Assembly (NCBI GenBank): GCA_903970165.1
Contig: CAJCHZ010000045.1
Location: forward strand, 1 to 32,148
Source of the DNA: Betaproteobacteria bacterium
Lineage (GTDB): Bacteria; Acidobacteriota; Terriglobia; Acidiferrales; UBA7541
Length of the DNA stretch: 32,148 nucleotides
Reading direction: 5' to 3'
Shown here: positions 16,307 to 24,429 of the stretch, piece after piece
How the letters are laid out: every line of letters begins with the position of its first letter
How positions within the stretch are numbered: position 1 is the stretch's first letter
Made by a program: the position numbers and the translations under genes
The notes under the pieces: generated by a model
Seen by the model: only the letters and a program-made list of their open reading frames with translations
Told to the model about the DNA's origin: nothing
Database searches by the model: none

Positions 16307-16805
16307 CTATTTTGTTTCGAGACAGCCGACGATCGCCACGAATGAGTCCTGATGTTCCTTCGAAGACATTCCACTGTCTTCAAGGTAAATCGTAAACAAA
16401 TCCATCCCCGAAAGTACAAGGCAGCCCGAAAAAAGGCGACTGTTTTCTATGTCTACGCCCGAGAAAAACTTCGTAAAGATCTTTCCATTCGCAGATGCCG
16501 GGGGGCGATTCCAGATTCCCATCCGCAAGCTCACGCCTTTCAAAGTGGAGACGCTTTTCGCAGAGCACTTTGAACGCCTCGAAACTGGGCTCCGCCACAA
16601 AGCGCAGGAGAGAAATCGTCGCTTGCTGACAACCATCCGAGGCGCGCAGGATGTAGACATTTTCAGATCTTTTCTCCACTCGCCATCCGTTCGGAAGAAT
16701 GAAATCAGCCGAGCCGAGCGTGAACCGTTGATCGAAGGGACCTGACGGCCCGAAGAGAACGCCATCGCGGAGATTTGACCAAATGCGCTTAAACGTTTCG
16801 AACAC
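16307..16805 (-). pseudogene. hypothetical gene with an apparent +1 frameshift
   Basis: From GTG 16805, 14 bases after the DnaC-like stop, one frame gives a protein-like sequence (FKRIWSNLRDGVLFG, FILPNGWRVEKRSENVYIL, CEWKDLYEVFLG). After a GGG run at 16458-16460 that frame becomes implausible and stops at 16380. The neighbouring frame then reads VDIENSRLFSG, DLFTIYLEDSG and QDSFVAIVGCLETK to a stop at 16307. Removing one G joins both parts into about 165 residues. This points to a one-base insertion, either real or a sequencing error at the homopolymer. I do not recognise the family; no catalytic motif is visible. Confidence 0.6.
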
Positions 16806-16819
16806 TTGGCAGGTCGACT

Positions 16820-17614
16820 CTAAGCGCGGGCGCGGCCGGCTTGAGTGCTTTCGCGGCGAAAATCGGGAGCAATGACTTCGACGGTGCGGCACATTTCGAA
16901 AAGGCGGGAGCGCATGCGGCTGCCGATTCTTTGTTCGAGGGAGTCTTCGCGGACTGGCATGGCGAGTTTGCCGCTGGGCAGGCGCGTGGCTTCGCCTTCG
17001 GCTGCGGGATTGTCGTAGTAATTTGTGGTGATAATCGTGGTGCGCCGCTCGTTGTAGCGAGCGTTCAGGACGATCCCTACAATATCGCGGACCCAATCGG
17101 AGGGTTTGCTGGCGCCCAGATCGTCGAGAACTAGAATTTCCACCGTGCGGATGGGCTCGAGGACAACCATTTCCGTGGATTCGCTGGATGGATTGTAGCT
17201 GGCCTGGATTTCTTTGAGGAGTTCGCGGTAATCGCAGAAAAGACCGGCGTGCCCGCGACGAATAAGCTCCTTGAGCGCCGCGACAGCGAGATGTGTTTTG
17301 CCGACACCCGACGAGCCCATCAGCAGCAAGCCTTTTTCCGCAGCAGCGGGATAATCGCGCACAAATCCTTGCGCGAAGAGCTTGGCCTTTTTCAGCGAAT
17401 CGATTTGTTGCGGCGTCGCTCCGACATCGGTGCTGTAGCTCTCAAAGTCACAATGTTCGTAGCGTTTTGGAATGCGAGCGCGCTCGATGACGCGCTCGGA
17501 CCGCTGCTGCATGCCGCAATCGCAGGCGACGGCTACCTTGCCGGCAGCTCTATCGGGGCGCGGCACGAGCTTCCAGCCTGTGCCGCGGCAAAGGGTGCAA
17601 TTGTCCAACGCCAT
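16820..17614 (-). CDS. DnaC/IstB-like AAA+ ATPase, probable helicase loader
   Basis: 264 residues. An N-terminal zinc-binding region (C6-x2-C9 and C31-x-C33) precedes the AAA+ core. Walker A is GSSGVGKT (100-107), Walker B is LVLDD (161-165), the sensor-1 region is TTIITTNYY and an Arg-rich RIGSRMRSRLFE segment holds the likely arginine finger. This is the DnaC/DnaI layout that loads replicative helicase DnaB at origins. No transposase is near, which argues against an IstB partner of an insertion sequence. The gene starts a likely operon with the frameshifted gene and the HEAT-like gene. Confidence 0.85.
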   Translation of the reverse strand: MALDNCTLCRGTGWKLVPRPDRAAGKVAVACDCGMQQRSERVIERARIPKRYEHCDFESYSTDVGATPQQIDSLKKAKLFAQGFVRDYPAAAEKGLLLMGSSGVGKTHLAVAALKELIRRGHAGLFCDYRELLKEIQASYNPSSESTEMVVLEPIRTVEILVLDDLGASKPSDWVRDIVGIVLNARYNERRTTIITTNYYDNPAAEGEATRLPSGKLAMPVREDSLEQRIGSRMRSRLFEMCRTVEVIAPDFRRESTQAGRARA

Positions 17615-17777
17615 GCGGACAGCTTACGTTTACGGAGGCTCAACGGCAAGCTTGCTTCTTTGGGAAAGCTGTGGATGAGGGAGACGAACCATCTAGCATG
17701 GTCTGCTGGATCCGTTGGCGCGGGTTTCCGTCGTGCCGTTCCTGGACGCAAGGCATAATGGAACGCCAGGAGCGCTT

Positions 17778-18293
17778 GTGGAATCACTGCTTATCGTTAC
17801 GGGATCGATGGGAGCAGGGAAGTCGGCGGTTCTGGGGGAAGCGTCGGACATTCTTGCATCGCGCAACATTGTGCACGCCGCGATTGACCTGGACGCGCTC
17901 GGGCTGGCGAATCTTCCTGCGGGAGCGTCCAGCGACGATGTGATGTACCGTAATCTTGCGTCCGTCTGCAAACACTATGCTTCGATTGCCGTGAAGCGAG
18001 TTTTGCTGGCGCGTGCCATCGAAAACCGCGCCGAACTTCAGCTTTGCCGCGGGGTTGTATCGGCTGCGAATACCGTCGTCTGCCGCCTTACTGCCAGCAT
18101 CGAGACCATGAAGCAGCGCGTCAGGATGCGCGAAACCGGTTTCTCGCAAGGCGGATATATTGCTCGCGTCGCGAAATTGAACGCCGTCCTTGACGCCGCG
18201 AAATTGGAAGACTTCTCGATTACAAATGAAAATCGATCGCTGACTGAGGTTGCTCAGGAGATGCTTGTTAAAGCTAGCGGGATTTCAGAATGA
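17778..18293 (+). CDS. P-loop NTPase/kinase-like protein
   Basis: 171 residues from GTG 17778, which has AGGAG five bases upstream; a TTG at 17715 is in frame but has no such site. The first strand leads into the P-loop GSMGAGKS, followed by a helix and IDLDALG, a pattern like APS kinase or shikimate/gluconate-kinase-type small-molecule kinases. A later basic lid-like segment MKQRVRMRETG would close over the phosphates. Cytosolic, no membrane segment. The substrate cannot be named. It is convergent with hspR and stands alone on its strand. Confidence 0.7.
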   Translation: MESLLIVTGSMGAGKSAVLGEASDILASRNIVHAAIDLDALGLANLPAGASSDDVMYRNLASVCKHYASIAVKRVLLARAIENRAELQLCRGVVSAANTVVCRLTASIETMKQRVRMRETGFSQGGYIARVAKLNAVLDAAKLEDFSITNENRSLTEVAQEMLVKASGISE

Positions 18294-18327
18294 CGCACGG
18301 CCGTCCGCCGGAAAACGGGGAAGAGAG

Positions 18328-18723
18328 CTAGGGGGTGCGGATAACGCGTGGCGTGGCGCGGACGATGGCGTGACGCGGTTCCTTTTCTTGTCCGCGCAGT
18401 GCGGCCACGCGGGAGAGTTCTTGCTGGACTACGCTGGCGAATTCCGACATCTGTTTTTCCATCTCGACCATTTTTTCGCGCATGTTCAGGATGATTTCGA
18501 TGCCGGCAAGGTTGACGCCCATGTCGCGGGCCAGCGTCAGGATTACGTCGAGGCGCTCAAGGTCGGAATCGGTGTATAGGCGCGTGTTGCCTTGCGATCG
18601 GGAAGGTTTTAATAGCCCAACGCGTTCGTAGAGGCGAAGGGTTTGCGGGTGGAGTTTGTACAATTCTGCCACCGCGCTAATCATGTAGCCGGCTTTGGCT
18701 CGTTTTCGGGTGCGTGGCGGCAT
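18328..18723 (-). CDS. hspR: HspR, MerR-type heat-shock repressor
   Basis: 131 residues. Residues 12-80 form a MerR-type winged helix-turn-helix (YMISAVAELYKLHPQTLRLYE, then GLLKPSRSQGNTRLYTDSDLERL), with GNTRLY typical of HspR, and a coiled-coil tail (MREKMVEMEKQMSEF). HspR binds HAIR inverted repeats and represses dnaK, using DnaK as co-repressor in actinobacteria. It is the third gene of the dnaK-dnaJ-hspR block and a HAIR-like site lies at the dnaK promoter, giving a closed feedback loop. Start is the ATG at 18723. Confidence 0.92.
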   Translation of the reverse strand: MPPRTRKRAKAGYMISAVAELYKLHPQTLRLYERVGLLKPSRSQGNTRLYTDSDLERLDVILTLARDMGVNLAGIEIILNMREKMVEMEKQMSEFASVVQQELSRVAALRGQEKEPRHAIVRATPRVIRTP

Positions 18724-18744
18724 TGCTTAACTCTTTCGAACGAG

Positions 18745-18764
18745 GGGCACGGCATGCCGTGCCC
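18745..18764. repeat. 20-base REP-like palindrome between dnaJ and hspR
   Basis: GGGCACGGCA and TGCCGTGCCC form a perfect 20-base palindrome with no loop, in the 99-base gap between dnaJ and hspR. I recall near-identical GGGCACGGCATGCC-type palindromes as dispersed repeats in acidobacterial genomes, but this is memory and not a search. It has no T-run, so it is not a terminator by itself; it could stabilise or process the mRNA. Confidence 0.6.
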
Positions 18765-18822
18765 TTACACTCGACTCTTCATTTCACCTTGCAACCATCG
18801 AATTCCAATCCAGTCCCCAAAT

Positions 18823-19980
18823 TCACAAACCTGCTTTCGCGAATAAATCCTTCCGCGGGTCTTCTGGCGCTACTGTTTCCAATTCTTTCATCAGAGTGCG
18901 GACGCGCTCGTCTGTTGGTTGCGGTACCACCACCTGAATCTCGACGTATTGGTCGCCGCGCGCGCCGCTTCTTGCGCTGGGAACACCTTTTTCTTTCAGG
19001 CGCAGCGTTTTGCCGCTATTTGTGCCGGGTGGGATGCGCACTAAGGAGCGGCCGTCGATTGTTGGGACTTCTACCTTTGCGCCCAGCGTCGCTTCGCTCA
19101 CGGTTACCGGGACTTCCGTGTAGAGATCGTCGCCGCGGCGCTCGAAGAAAGTGTGGGGTTTCACGTCCACGCGCAGGTACAGATCGCCTGGAGGTGCGCC
19201 CATAGTGCCGGCATTGCCTTTGCCGGGGACGCGGACGCGCGAGCCGCTGGCAACACCTGCGGGAATACGCACGTCGATCGTTTCCGTCTTGCGCAGGCGG
19301 CCTTCGCCGCTGCAGGTGGGGCAGACTTTGCGGATTTTGCCGGTGCCGCCGCACCGCGTGCAGGGGACGTTGAACTTCATTTTGCCGGCGGCTTGCTGGA
19401 TGGTGCCGGAGCCGTGGCACGTCGGGCATGTCGTTGCTGAGCCCACCGCACCCGTACCGTGGCAGGTGTCGCAGGTGTCGAGGCGTGTGATCGTGAGTTT
19501 CTTGACCGCGCCGCGGACGGCATCCCAAAAATCAATTTCGATTTGATATTCGAGGTCGCCGCCGGGCTCATGTTCCGGCTCTTCGGTGCCACCGCGGCCG
19601 CCGCGGAAGAACTGGCTGAAGAGATCGCGGAAACTGGATTGGCCACCTTGCGCGCCGGAATTGCCACCAAAATCGAAACCACCGAAATCGAAATTAACGT
19701 TGTCGGCGTCGTGGTCCGAACCAGCCCCGGGGCCTCCGCTCTGCATGTTGTCACTGTAAAAGCCATGCTGATCGTAGATCTGGCGTTTTTTTGTGTCGGA
19801 GAGGACGTCGTAGGCTTCCTGCAATTGCTTGAATTTTTCTTCGGCGGATTTATCGCCGGGATTCAGGTCGGGATGGTATTTGCGGGCGAGTTTACGGAAA
19901 GCGGTGCGAATGTCTTTCGCGGTCGCTTTGCGGTCGACGCCGAGGAGATCGTAAAAGTCTTGTTTTGTGGTGGCGGCCAT
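18823..19980 (-). CDS. dnaJ: chaperone DnaJ
   Basis: 385 residues. N-terminal J domain with HPD in [10 protein letters not shown], a Gly/Phe-rich linker (about 80-120), then four zinc-binding CxxCxGxG repeats ([32 protein letters not shown]), and the C-terminal substrate-binding domain. All four repeats are complete, so it is a type I DnaJ. It stimulates the DnaK ATPase and hands over unfolded clients in the cytosol. It lies downstream of dnaK, separated by a strong terminator, and upstream of hspR. No clear Shine-Dalgarno precedes the ATG. Confidence 0.97.
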   Translation of the reverse strand: MAATTKQDFYDLLGVDRKATAKDIRTAFRKLARKYHPDLNPGDKSAEEKFKQLQEAYDVLSDTKKRQIYDQHGFYSDNMQSGGPGAGSDHDADNVNFDFGGFDFGGNSGAQGGQSSFRDLFSQFFRGGRGGTEEPEHEPGGDLEYQIEIDFWDAVRGAVKKLTITRLDTCDTCHGTGAVGSATTCPTCHGSGTIQQAAGKMKFNVPCTRCGGTGKIRKVCPTCSGEGRLRKTETIDVRIPAGVASGSRVRVPGKGNAGTMGAPPGDLYLRVDVKPHTFFERRGDDLYTEVPVTVSEATLGAKVEVPTIDGRSLVRIPPGTNSGKTLRLKEKGVPSARSGARGDQYVEIQVVVPQPTDERVRTLMKELETVAPEDPRKDLFAKAGL

Positions 19981-19992
19981 GAAATCACTTAA

Positions 19993-20012
19993 CCCTTTGA
20001 CTTCGCTCAGGG
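19993..20012. repeat. REP-like imperfect palindrome before dnaJ
   Basis: CCCTTTGACTTCGCTCAGGG lies 12 bases upstream of the dnaJ ATG. It differs by one base from CCCTTCGACTTCGCTCAGGG, a dispersed element I recall from several bacterial genomes. The ends pair imperfectly. In this place it would sit in the dnaJ leader. Confidence 0.4.
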
Positions 20013-20084
20013 CAGGCAGTCGACAGCTAAAAGCTTAAGAGTCAAAAACAAGAAACGGCATCTTGCGCGGTTAGGCAAAAAGCA

Positions 20085-20112
20085 AGAGGGGCGGGGCAAG
20101 CCCCGCCCCTCT
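20085..20112 (-). terminator. intrinsic terminator after dnaK
   Basis: AGAGGGGCGGGG and CCCCGCCCCTCT form a perfect 12-bp stem with a 4-base loop. On the minus strand it is followed by TTGCTTTTTG. It starts 14 bases after the dnaK stop. It would limit read-through from dnaK into dnaJ and hspR. Confidence 0.85.
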
Positions 20113-20126
20113 GAGCTTTGGTTGCG

Positions 20127-22079
20127 CTAGTTGGGGCGCTTGGACTCGTCTACGTCAACGTACTCGGCGTCAATTACGTCGCCGGGCTTTTTGTCCTGTG
20201 CGCCGCCGCTGGATTGCGAGCCAGAAGCGCCCGCACCTGCGCTGGCGCCCGCGGCTTGTTCAGCCCCTGCTTTCGCTTCATTCGCTTTGTAGAGAATCTC
20301 GGCAATCTTGTGCAGAGACTTTTCGAGATTCTCGGTCGCGGAGCGCAAGCGAGCTGTGCCGCCTTCGGCGATGGCTTTCTTGGCTTCTTCGATGGCGTCT
20401 TCGGCCGTCTTAACGTCGGATTCGGCGATCTTCTCGCGGTTTTCGCGGATCATCTTCTCGGCTTGATACAGGATGCCGTCGAGACGGTTGCGCGATTCAA
20501 CTTCTTCCATCCGGCGACGATCGTCCTCGGAGTGGGCTTCCGCGTCAGCGCGCAGCTTCTCGGCTTCTTCCTTGGTCATGCCGCTTGAGGCAGTGATGGT
20601 GATCTTCTGCTCCTTGTTGGTGGCCTTGTCTTTCGCGCTGACGTTCAAGATCCCGTTGGCGTCGATATCAAAGGTCACTTCAATTTGCGGTGTGCCGCGC
20701 GGCGCCGGCGGAATGCCGTCGAGCTTGAATTTTCCAAGCGAACGGTTGTCGGTGGCGAACTTACGCTCGCCCTGCATGACATGGATTTCCACGCCCGGCT
20801 GATTGTCCGCCGCGGTCGAATACGTTTCGACTTTGCGCGTCGGAATGGTGGTGTTGCGCGGGATCTGCACGGTCATCACGCCGCCGAGCGTCTCGACGCC
20901 CAGCGAAAGCGGCGTAACGTCTAGCAATAAGATGTCCTTCACTTCTCCCGCGAGAACGGCTCCCTGAATAGCCGCTCCGACTGCTACGACTTCGTCAGGG
21001 TTTACGCCCTTGTGCAGCTCTTTCTCGCCGAAGAAGGTGCGGACCAGCGACTGCACTTTCGGAATGCGCGTCGAACCGCCGACCATCACGACTTCCTTAA
21101 TGTCGTTTGGCGAAAGCTTCGCGTCTTCAAGGGCTTGACGGACCGGCTTCATGGAGCGTTCCAGCAGGTCGCCCATCAATTGCTCGAGGCGGGTGCGTGT
21201 CAGTTTCTGCTGCATGTGTATGGGGCCGTTCGCGCCCGCCGTGATGAAGGGTAGATTGATTTCCGTCTCCATCATCTGCGAGAGCTCGATCTTGGCCTTT
21301 TCCGCCGCTTCCTTCAGGCGCTGCAGAGCCATGCGGTCTTTACCGAGGTCGATGCTGTTCTCTTTCTTGAATTCATCGATCAGCCAGTCCACGATGCGCT
21401 GGTCGATGTCATCGCCACCGAGGTGCGTGTCGCCGTTGGTGGACTTTACTTCCACCACCCCGGCGCCGACTTCGAGGACGGAGATATCGAACGTGCCGCC
21501 GCCAAGGTCGTACACGGCGATGGTTTCGTCGCTCTTCTTTTCGAGACCGTAAGCGAGAGCCGCGGCCGTGGGCTCATTGATGATGCGGACGACTTCGAGG
21601 CCGGCAATTTCGCCTGCCTGTTTTGTGGCCTGGCGCTGCGCGTCATTGAAATACGCAGGCACCGTAATCACCGCTTTGGAGACTTTCTCGCCGAGAAAAT
21701 CTTCCGCGGCGGACTTCAGCTTGCCGAGAATCATCGCGGAAATTTGCGGCGGGTTATACACCTTGCCGAAAATTTCGACACGCGCGTCGTCATGCTCGCC
21801 CTTGACGACTTTGTACGGAATGCGCTTCATCTCTTCGCCCACTTCATCGTAGCGGCGGCCCATAAAGCGCTTGATCGAATAGACGGTGTTCTCGGGGTTC
21901 GTTACCGCCTGCCGCTTTGCTACTTGTCCAACGAGGCGCTCGCCGCCCTTGGTAATGGCGACCACCGAGGGGGTGGTGCGCGCGCCTTCCTGGTTGGGGA
22001 TTACCACCGGCTCGCCGCCTTGCATGACGGCTACGACGGAGTTGGTGGTCCCCAAGTCAATTCCTATAATCTTGCTCAT
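20127..22079 (-). CDS. dnaK: chaperone DnaK (Hsp70)
   Basis: 650 residues, full length. The nucleotide-binding domain has the phosphate-1 motif GIDLGTTNS (6-14), [23 protein letters not shown] and [13 protein letters not shown]. The substrate-binding domain starts after [14 protein letters not shown], and the helical lid ends in a Gly/Ala-rich tail with DAEYVDVDE. DnaK folds and rescues proteins in the cytosol with DnaJ and GrpE. No grpE is found in this block. Transcribed from a sigma70 promoter overlapped by a HAIR-type operator. Strong terminator follows. Confidence 0.98.
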   Translation of the reverse strand: MSKIIGIDLGTTNSVVAVMQGGEPVVIPNQEGARTTPSVVAITKGGERLVGQVAKRQAVTNPENTVYSIKRFMGRRYDEVGEEMKRIPYKVVKGEHDDARVEIFGKVYNPPQISAMILGKLKSAAEDFLGEKVSKAVITVPAYFNDAQRQATKQAGEIAGLEVVRIINEPTAAALAYGLEKKSDETIAVYDLGGGTFDISVLEVGAGVVEVKSTNGDTHLGGDDIDQRIVDWLIDEFKKENSIDLGKDRMALQRLKEAAEKAKIELSQMMETEINLPFITAGANGPIHMQQKLTRTRLEQLMGDLLERSMKPVRQALEDAKLSPNDIKEVVMVGGSTRIPKVQSLVRTFFGEKELHKGVNPDEVVAVGAAIQGAVLAGEVKDILLLDVTPLSLGVETLGGVMTVQIPRNTTIPTRKVETYSTAADNQPGVEIHVMQGERKFATDNRSLGKFKLDGIPPAPRGTPQIEVTFDIDANGILNVSAKDKATNKEQKITITASSGMTKEEAEKLRADAEAHSEDDRRRMEEVESRNRLDGILYQAEKMIRENREKIAESDVKTAEDAIEEAKKAIAEGGTARLRSATENLEKSLHKIAEILYKANEAKAGAEQAAGASAGAGASGSQSSGGAQDKKPGDVIDAEYVDVDESKRPN

Positions 22080-22185
22080 CTGTTCTAATCCTTCCGGAAC
22101 CCGTCGAGATCACTGGCCAGCCTGAAGCCGGAGCTGCAGGAAAGGCCGAGGTGCATGGCGTGCTCCTAAGTCCAGTGCGAGAGCT

Positions 22186-22214
22186 ACTATACAACTTGAG
22201 TGTATGCTTGTCAA
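22186..22214 (-). promoter_or_regulatory. sigma70 promoter of dnaK
   Basis: On the minus strand TTGACA (22209-22214), 17 bases, TATAGT (22186-22191). The -35 and spacing are perfect and the -10 matches five of six. The start would be near 22179, giving a leader of about 100 bases before the dnaK ATG. Confidence 0.85.
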
Positions 22215-22215
22215 G
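22195..22215. promoter_or_regulatory. HAIR-like HspR operator at the dnaK promoter
   Basis: CTTGAGT, seven bases, TGTCAAG. The HspR consensus is CTTGAGT-N7-ACTCAAG, so the left half is perfect and the right half matches five of seven. It covers the -35 and most of the spacer, where a bound repressor would block RNA polymerase. The hspR gene in the same block makes the assignment strong. Confidence 0.85.
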
Positions 22216-22217
22216 TT

Positions 22218-22517
22218 TCTTTATAGTGTCTGTAAGTAGTTGTCTGGGAAGAGCTTGCGGGAATCTCTGGCGTTTCTTGCCAATCTTGCGTGCCCAGCAC
22301 TTACCGACTCTATCGTTCGCACACTCACATTAGAGTCAGCTCGCGTAGCAGGCGATACAAATTTCTGCTGGATGGCGCAACGATCCCTCAACCGGCCGGG
22401 TTCTTATTCTATGGGCATTGTCTGCTTGGCTGTTATCGGGTGGCTATCGCCGGCCGGGTCGGCCGCAACTTGTGATAATCTGACCTCAGAACTTGCCACA
22501 TTCTCCTGGAGGATCGC
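22218..22517 (+). other. upstream region of the dsbA-like gene
   Basis: About 300 bases between the divergent dnaK and dsbA-like genes. No protein-like frame. TGTGATAAT (22471-22479) is a possible extended -10 for the dsbA-like gene; no matching -35 is seen. Palindromic CGGCCG repeats lie near 22450-22464. Confidence 0.35.
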
Positions 22518-23183
22518 GTGAACCGCCGTGTTTTCGTTCTAGCTGTTGCCTTCGCCTTGGGCGGAGGTTTGATTGTCAGCGGGGGCAAGCACGCTGTCGC
22601 CGCTCCGCCCCAGGCATTTGCCACCGAATCGGTGGGCGGGGCTACCGACATTGATCCGCACAAGGCGTTCGGATCGAAAAGCGCGCCTGTGGTTATGGAA
22701 GTTTTCAGCGACTTTCAGTGCCCTTCCTGCCGGATGCTCTTTCTAAACACAAACCAGCAGTTGATGGATAACTATGTAAGCACGGGCAAAGTGTTCCTCG
22801 TACACCGGGACTTCCCGCTGCCGATGCACGCGTACTCGAGGGTAGCGGCAAGGTATGCGCGGGCGGCTGCGGAGATTGGCAAGATCGAACCTGTCGAGCG
22901 CGTGTTGTTTGAGAACCAGGATAAATGGGAGCAGAGCGGCGACGTGGACGGAACGGTTGCTTCAAAACTTTCCCCCGCGGACATGAACAAGGTGCGCGCG
23001 CTGGTAAAGGGCGGCACGCTCGAGCCGCTAATTGATAAGGATTGGTCGCTGGGGCAGATGTACCGGGTCAACTCGACGCCCACGACTGTGTTTCACTCCA
23101 AAGGACAGACCTATCCTTACTCCGGCATGATGAATTACGACATTTTGAAACAATTCCTGGATCAGTTGCTCAATCAGAAGTAA
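22518..23183 (+). CDS. DsbA-like secreted thiol:disulfide oxidoreductase
   Basis: 221 residues, GTG start with GGAGG about 5 bases upstream. A signal peptide covers about residues 1-29. The thioredoxin-like fold begins with SAPVVMEVFSDFQCPSC; the active site is Cys68-Pro-Ser-Cys71, and the cis-proline loop is NSTPTTVF. The helical insertion between them is of the DsbA type. It would make, break or isomerise disulfides outside the cytosol. The next gene encodes a MauE/DoxX-like membrane protein, a plausible electron partner. The Pro-Ser pair differs from the Pro-His of classical DsbA, so redox potential may be lower. Confidence 0.88.
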   Translation: MNRRVFVLAVAFALGGGLIVSGGKHAVAAPPQAFATESVGGATDIDPHKAFGSKSAPVVMEVFSDFQCPSCRMLFLNTNQQLMDNYVSTGKVFLVHRDFPLPMHAYSRVAARYARAAAEIGKIEPVERVLFENQDKWEQSGDVDGTVASKLSPADMNKVRALVKGGTLEPLIDKDWSLGQMYRVNSTPTTVFHSKGQTYPYSGMMNYDILKQFLDQLLNQK

Positions 23184-23217
23184 GCCACTTCTCCGGCCGA
23201 TTGGTGAGAATCCGATC

Positions 23218-23766
23218 ATGATGCAGTCCAGCCCGCTCAATTTTCGCCGCGTAGTTATCTGGATGGGCCGGCTCGTTCTCGGCGGGATCTTCCTTTACGC
23301 GGGCTATTCGAAGGCTTTTCTTCCCAACAATCACTATTGGCCCTTTTTCTTTCTGAAGTTCTCGCTGACCATGAACCTCGCTAACTTCGCCACGCAGGTG
23401 GCGGCGTTCAAGATGCTGCCGGATTGGGGCGTCCAGTTCGTCGCAAACACGCTGCCGTTCACGGAGATTGTTCTTGGGTTGCTGGTTTTGATCGGCTGGC
23501 GATTGCGGATCTGGGGTTCGTTGCTGACCGCGATCATGATCGGCTTCTTTGGAGCGGTTCTACGCGCGTACTTGCTGCATATGAATATCAATTGCGGGTG
23601 CTTTGCCACGCCCGAAATAATCGGCCTTAAAAAGGTGCTTGAAGACGCGGCGCTTTCCTTGCTCGCGCTGTTCATGACCGTTTTCGCTTTTATGGAAGCG
23701 CGTCAACCGCATCCTTGGGCGGCTCCCGAAACCTCGCAAGCGCAAGCCTTGCCCGGTCACAATTGA
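23218..23766 (+). CDS. MauE/DoxX-like membrane protein
   Basis: 182 residues with four hydrophobic segments (about 13-31, 50-65, 78-97 and 98-118/140-158), matching the MauE/DoxX four-helix fold. The opening WMGRLVLGGIFLYAGYSKAF is typical of the family, and NINCGCFATPE holds a C-x-C pair near the membrane. MauE proteins serve in disulfide formation for methylamine dehydrogenase, and relatives often sit beside thioredoxin-like genes. Here it lies 34 bp after the DsbA-like gene. I infer that it recycles that protein. No methylamine dehydrogenase is present. Confidence 0.8.
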   Translation: MMQSSPLNFRRVVIWMGRLVLGGIFLYAGYSKAFLPNNHYWPFFFLKFSLTMNLANFATQVAAFKMLPDWGVQFVANTLPFTEIVLGLLVLIGWRLRIWGSLLTAIMIGFFGAVLRAYLLHMNINCGCFATPEIIGLKKVLEDAALSLLALFMTVFAFMEARQPHPWAAPETSQAQALPGHN

Positions 23767-23800
23767 GTTGTCCGAAGATGGATGCTCGCAGACTAAAAGC

Positions 23801-24376
23801 ATGAAAACCTTGGATGAGTACCTGGAGCTGGCCGCCGTTGCTCACGGGCATCTTTGCGCCGGCCAAGTCCTCGGAGTGCGGCTGGCGATGCTTGGGCTGC
23901 GGGAGTTGGACATCGAGGACCCTATCGCCGAGCGCAAGCGCGTGGTCACGTATGTGGAGATCGACCGGTGCGTTACCGACGCCGTCGCGCTCGTGGCCAA
24001 CTGCCGGCTGGGAAAGCGCGCGCTGAAATTCCGCGATTGGGGCAAAGTGGCGGCGACTTTCGTTGATCTGCAAACAGGCCGGGCCGTGCGCATAGCGGCA
24101 AAGGAATCCTCGAAACAATTGGCGCGCGAAATGTTTCCGGAGATGGGCAAAGACGCAGGGCAGCAGAAAGCCTACGCGGCGCTCTCCAACGAAGTTCTCT
24201 TCGATAAGCAATGGGTGAAGGTCGAAGTGCTACCGGAAGACCTGCCCGGATTCAAAGGCCCGCGCGTGGTCTGCGCCGAGTGCGGCGAGGGCATCAACTT
24301 CAAGCGCGAGGTGGTGGTCGATGGGCGCGTACTCTGCCGAGCGTGTGCGGGCGAGCGTTACTACCAGCATCTATAA
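23801..24376 (+). CDS. FmdE-family protein with C-terminal zinc ribbon
   Basis: 191 residues from ATG 23801; a TTG at 23768 is in frame but the conserved part begins at MKTLDEYLELAA. The FmdE domain motif is AHGHLCAGQ with His-x-x-x-Cys at residues 15-19 and a second cysteine in EIDRCVTDA. The C-terminus has a zinc ribbon, CAEC (158-161) and CRAC (179-182). FmdE is named for a subunit of formylmethanofuran dehydrogenase; bacterial homologues with a zinc ribbon exist far from methane metabolism and their role is unknown, perhaps metal or molybdenum-cofactor related. It follows the mauE-like gene by 34 bp. Confidence 0.82.
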   Translation: MKTLDEYLELAAVAHGHLCAGQVLGVRLAMLGLRELDIEDPIAERKRVVTYVEIDRCVTDAVALVANCRLGKRALKFRDWGKVAATFVDLQTGRAVRIAAKESSKQLAREMFPEMGKDAGQQKAYAALSNEVLFDKQWVKVEVLPEDLPGFKGPRVVCAECGEGINFKREVVVDGRVLCRACAGERYYQHL

Positions 24377-24429
24377 CAGGGATTCCGATCCATACGTTTC
24401 GAGCAGGCTTTCCGGCCATGAGCCATTGA

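Noticed and set aside
16380..17096. 238-residue minus frame read as a single gene
   Set aside because: Its first ~95 codons overlap the DnaC-like gene in another frame and are Arg/His-rich noise. Only the part after 16805 is protein-like.
16820..17614. DnaC-like gene as an insertion-sequence IstB helper
   Set aside because: No transposase or terminal inverted repeats nearby, and the N-terminal zinc region fits helicase loaders.
20118..20588. Plus-strand hydrophobic frame opposite the end of dnaK
   Set aside because: A shadow of dnaK; the composition follows from dnaK codons.
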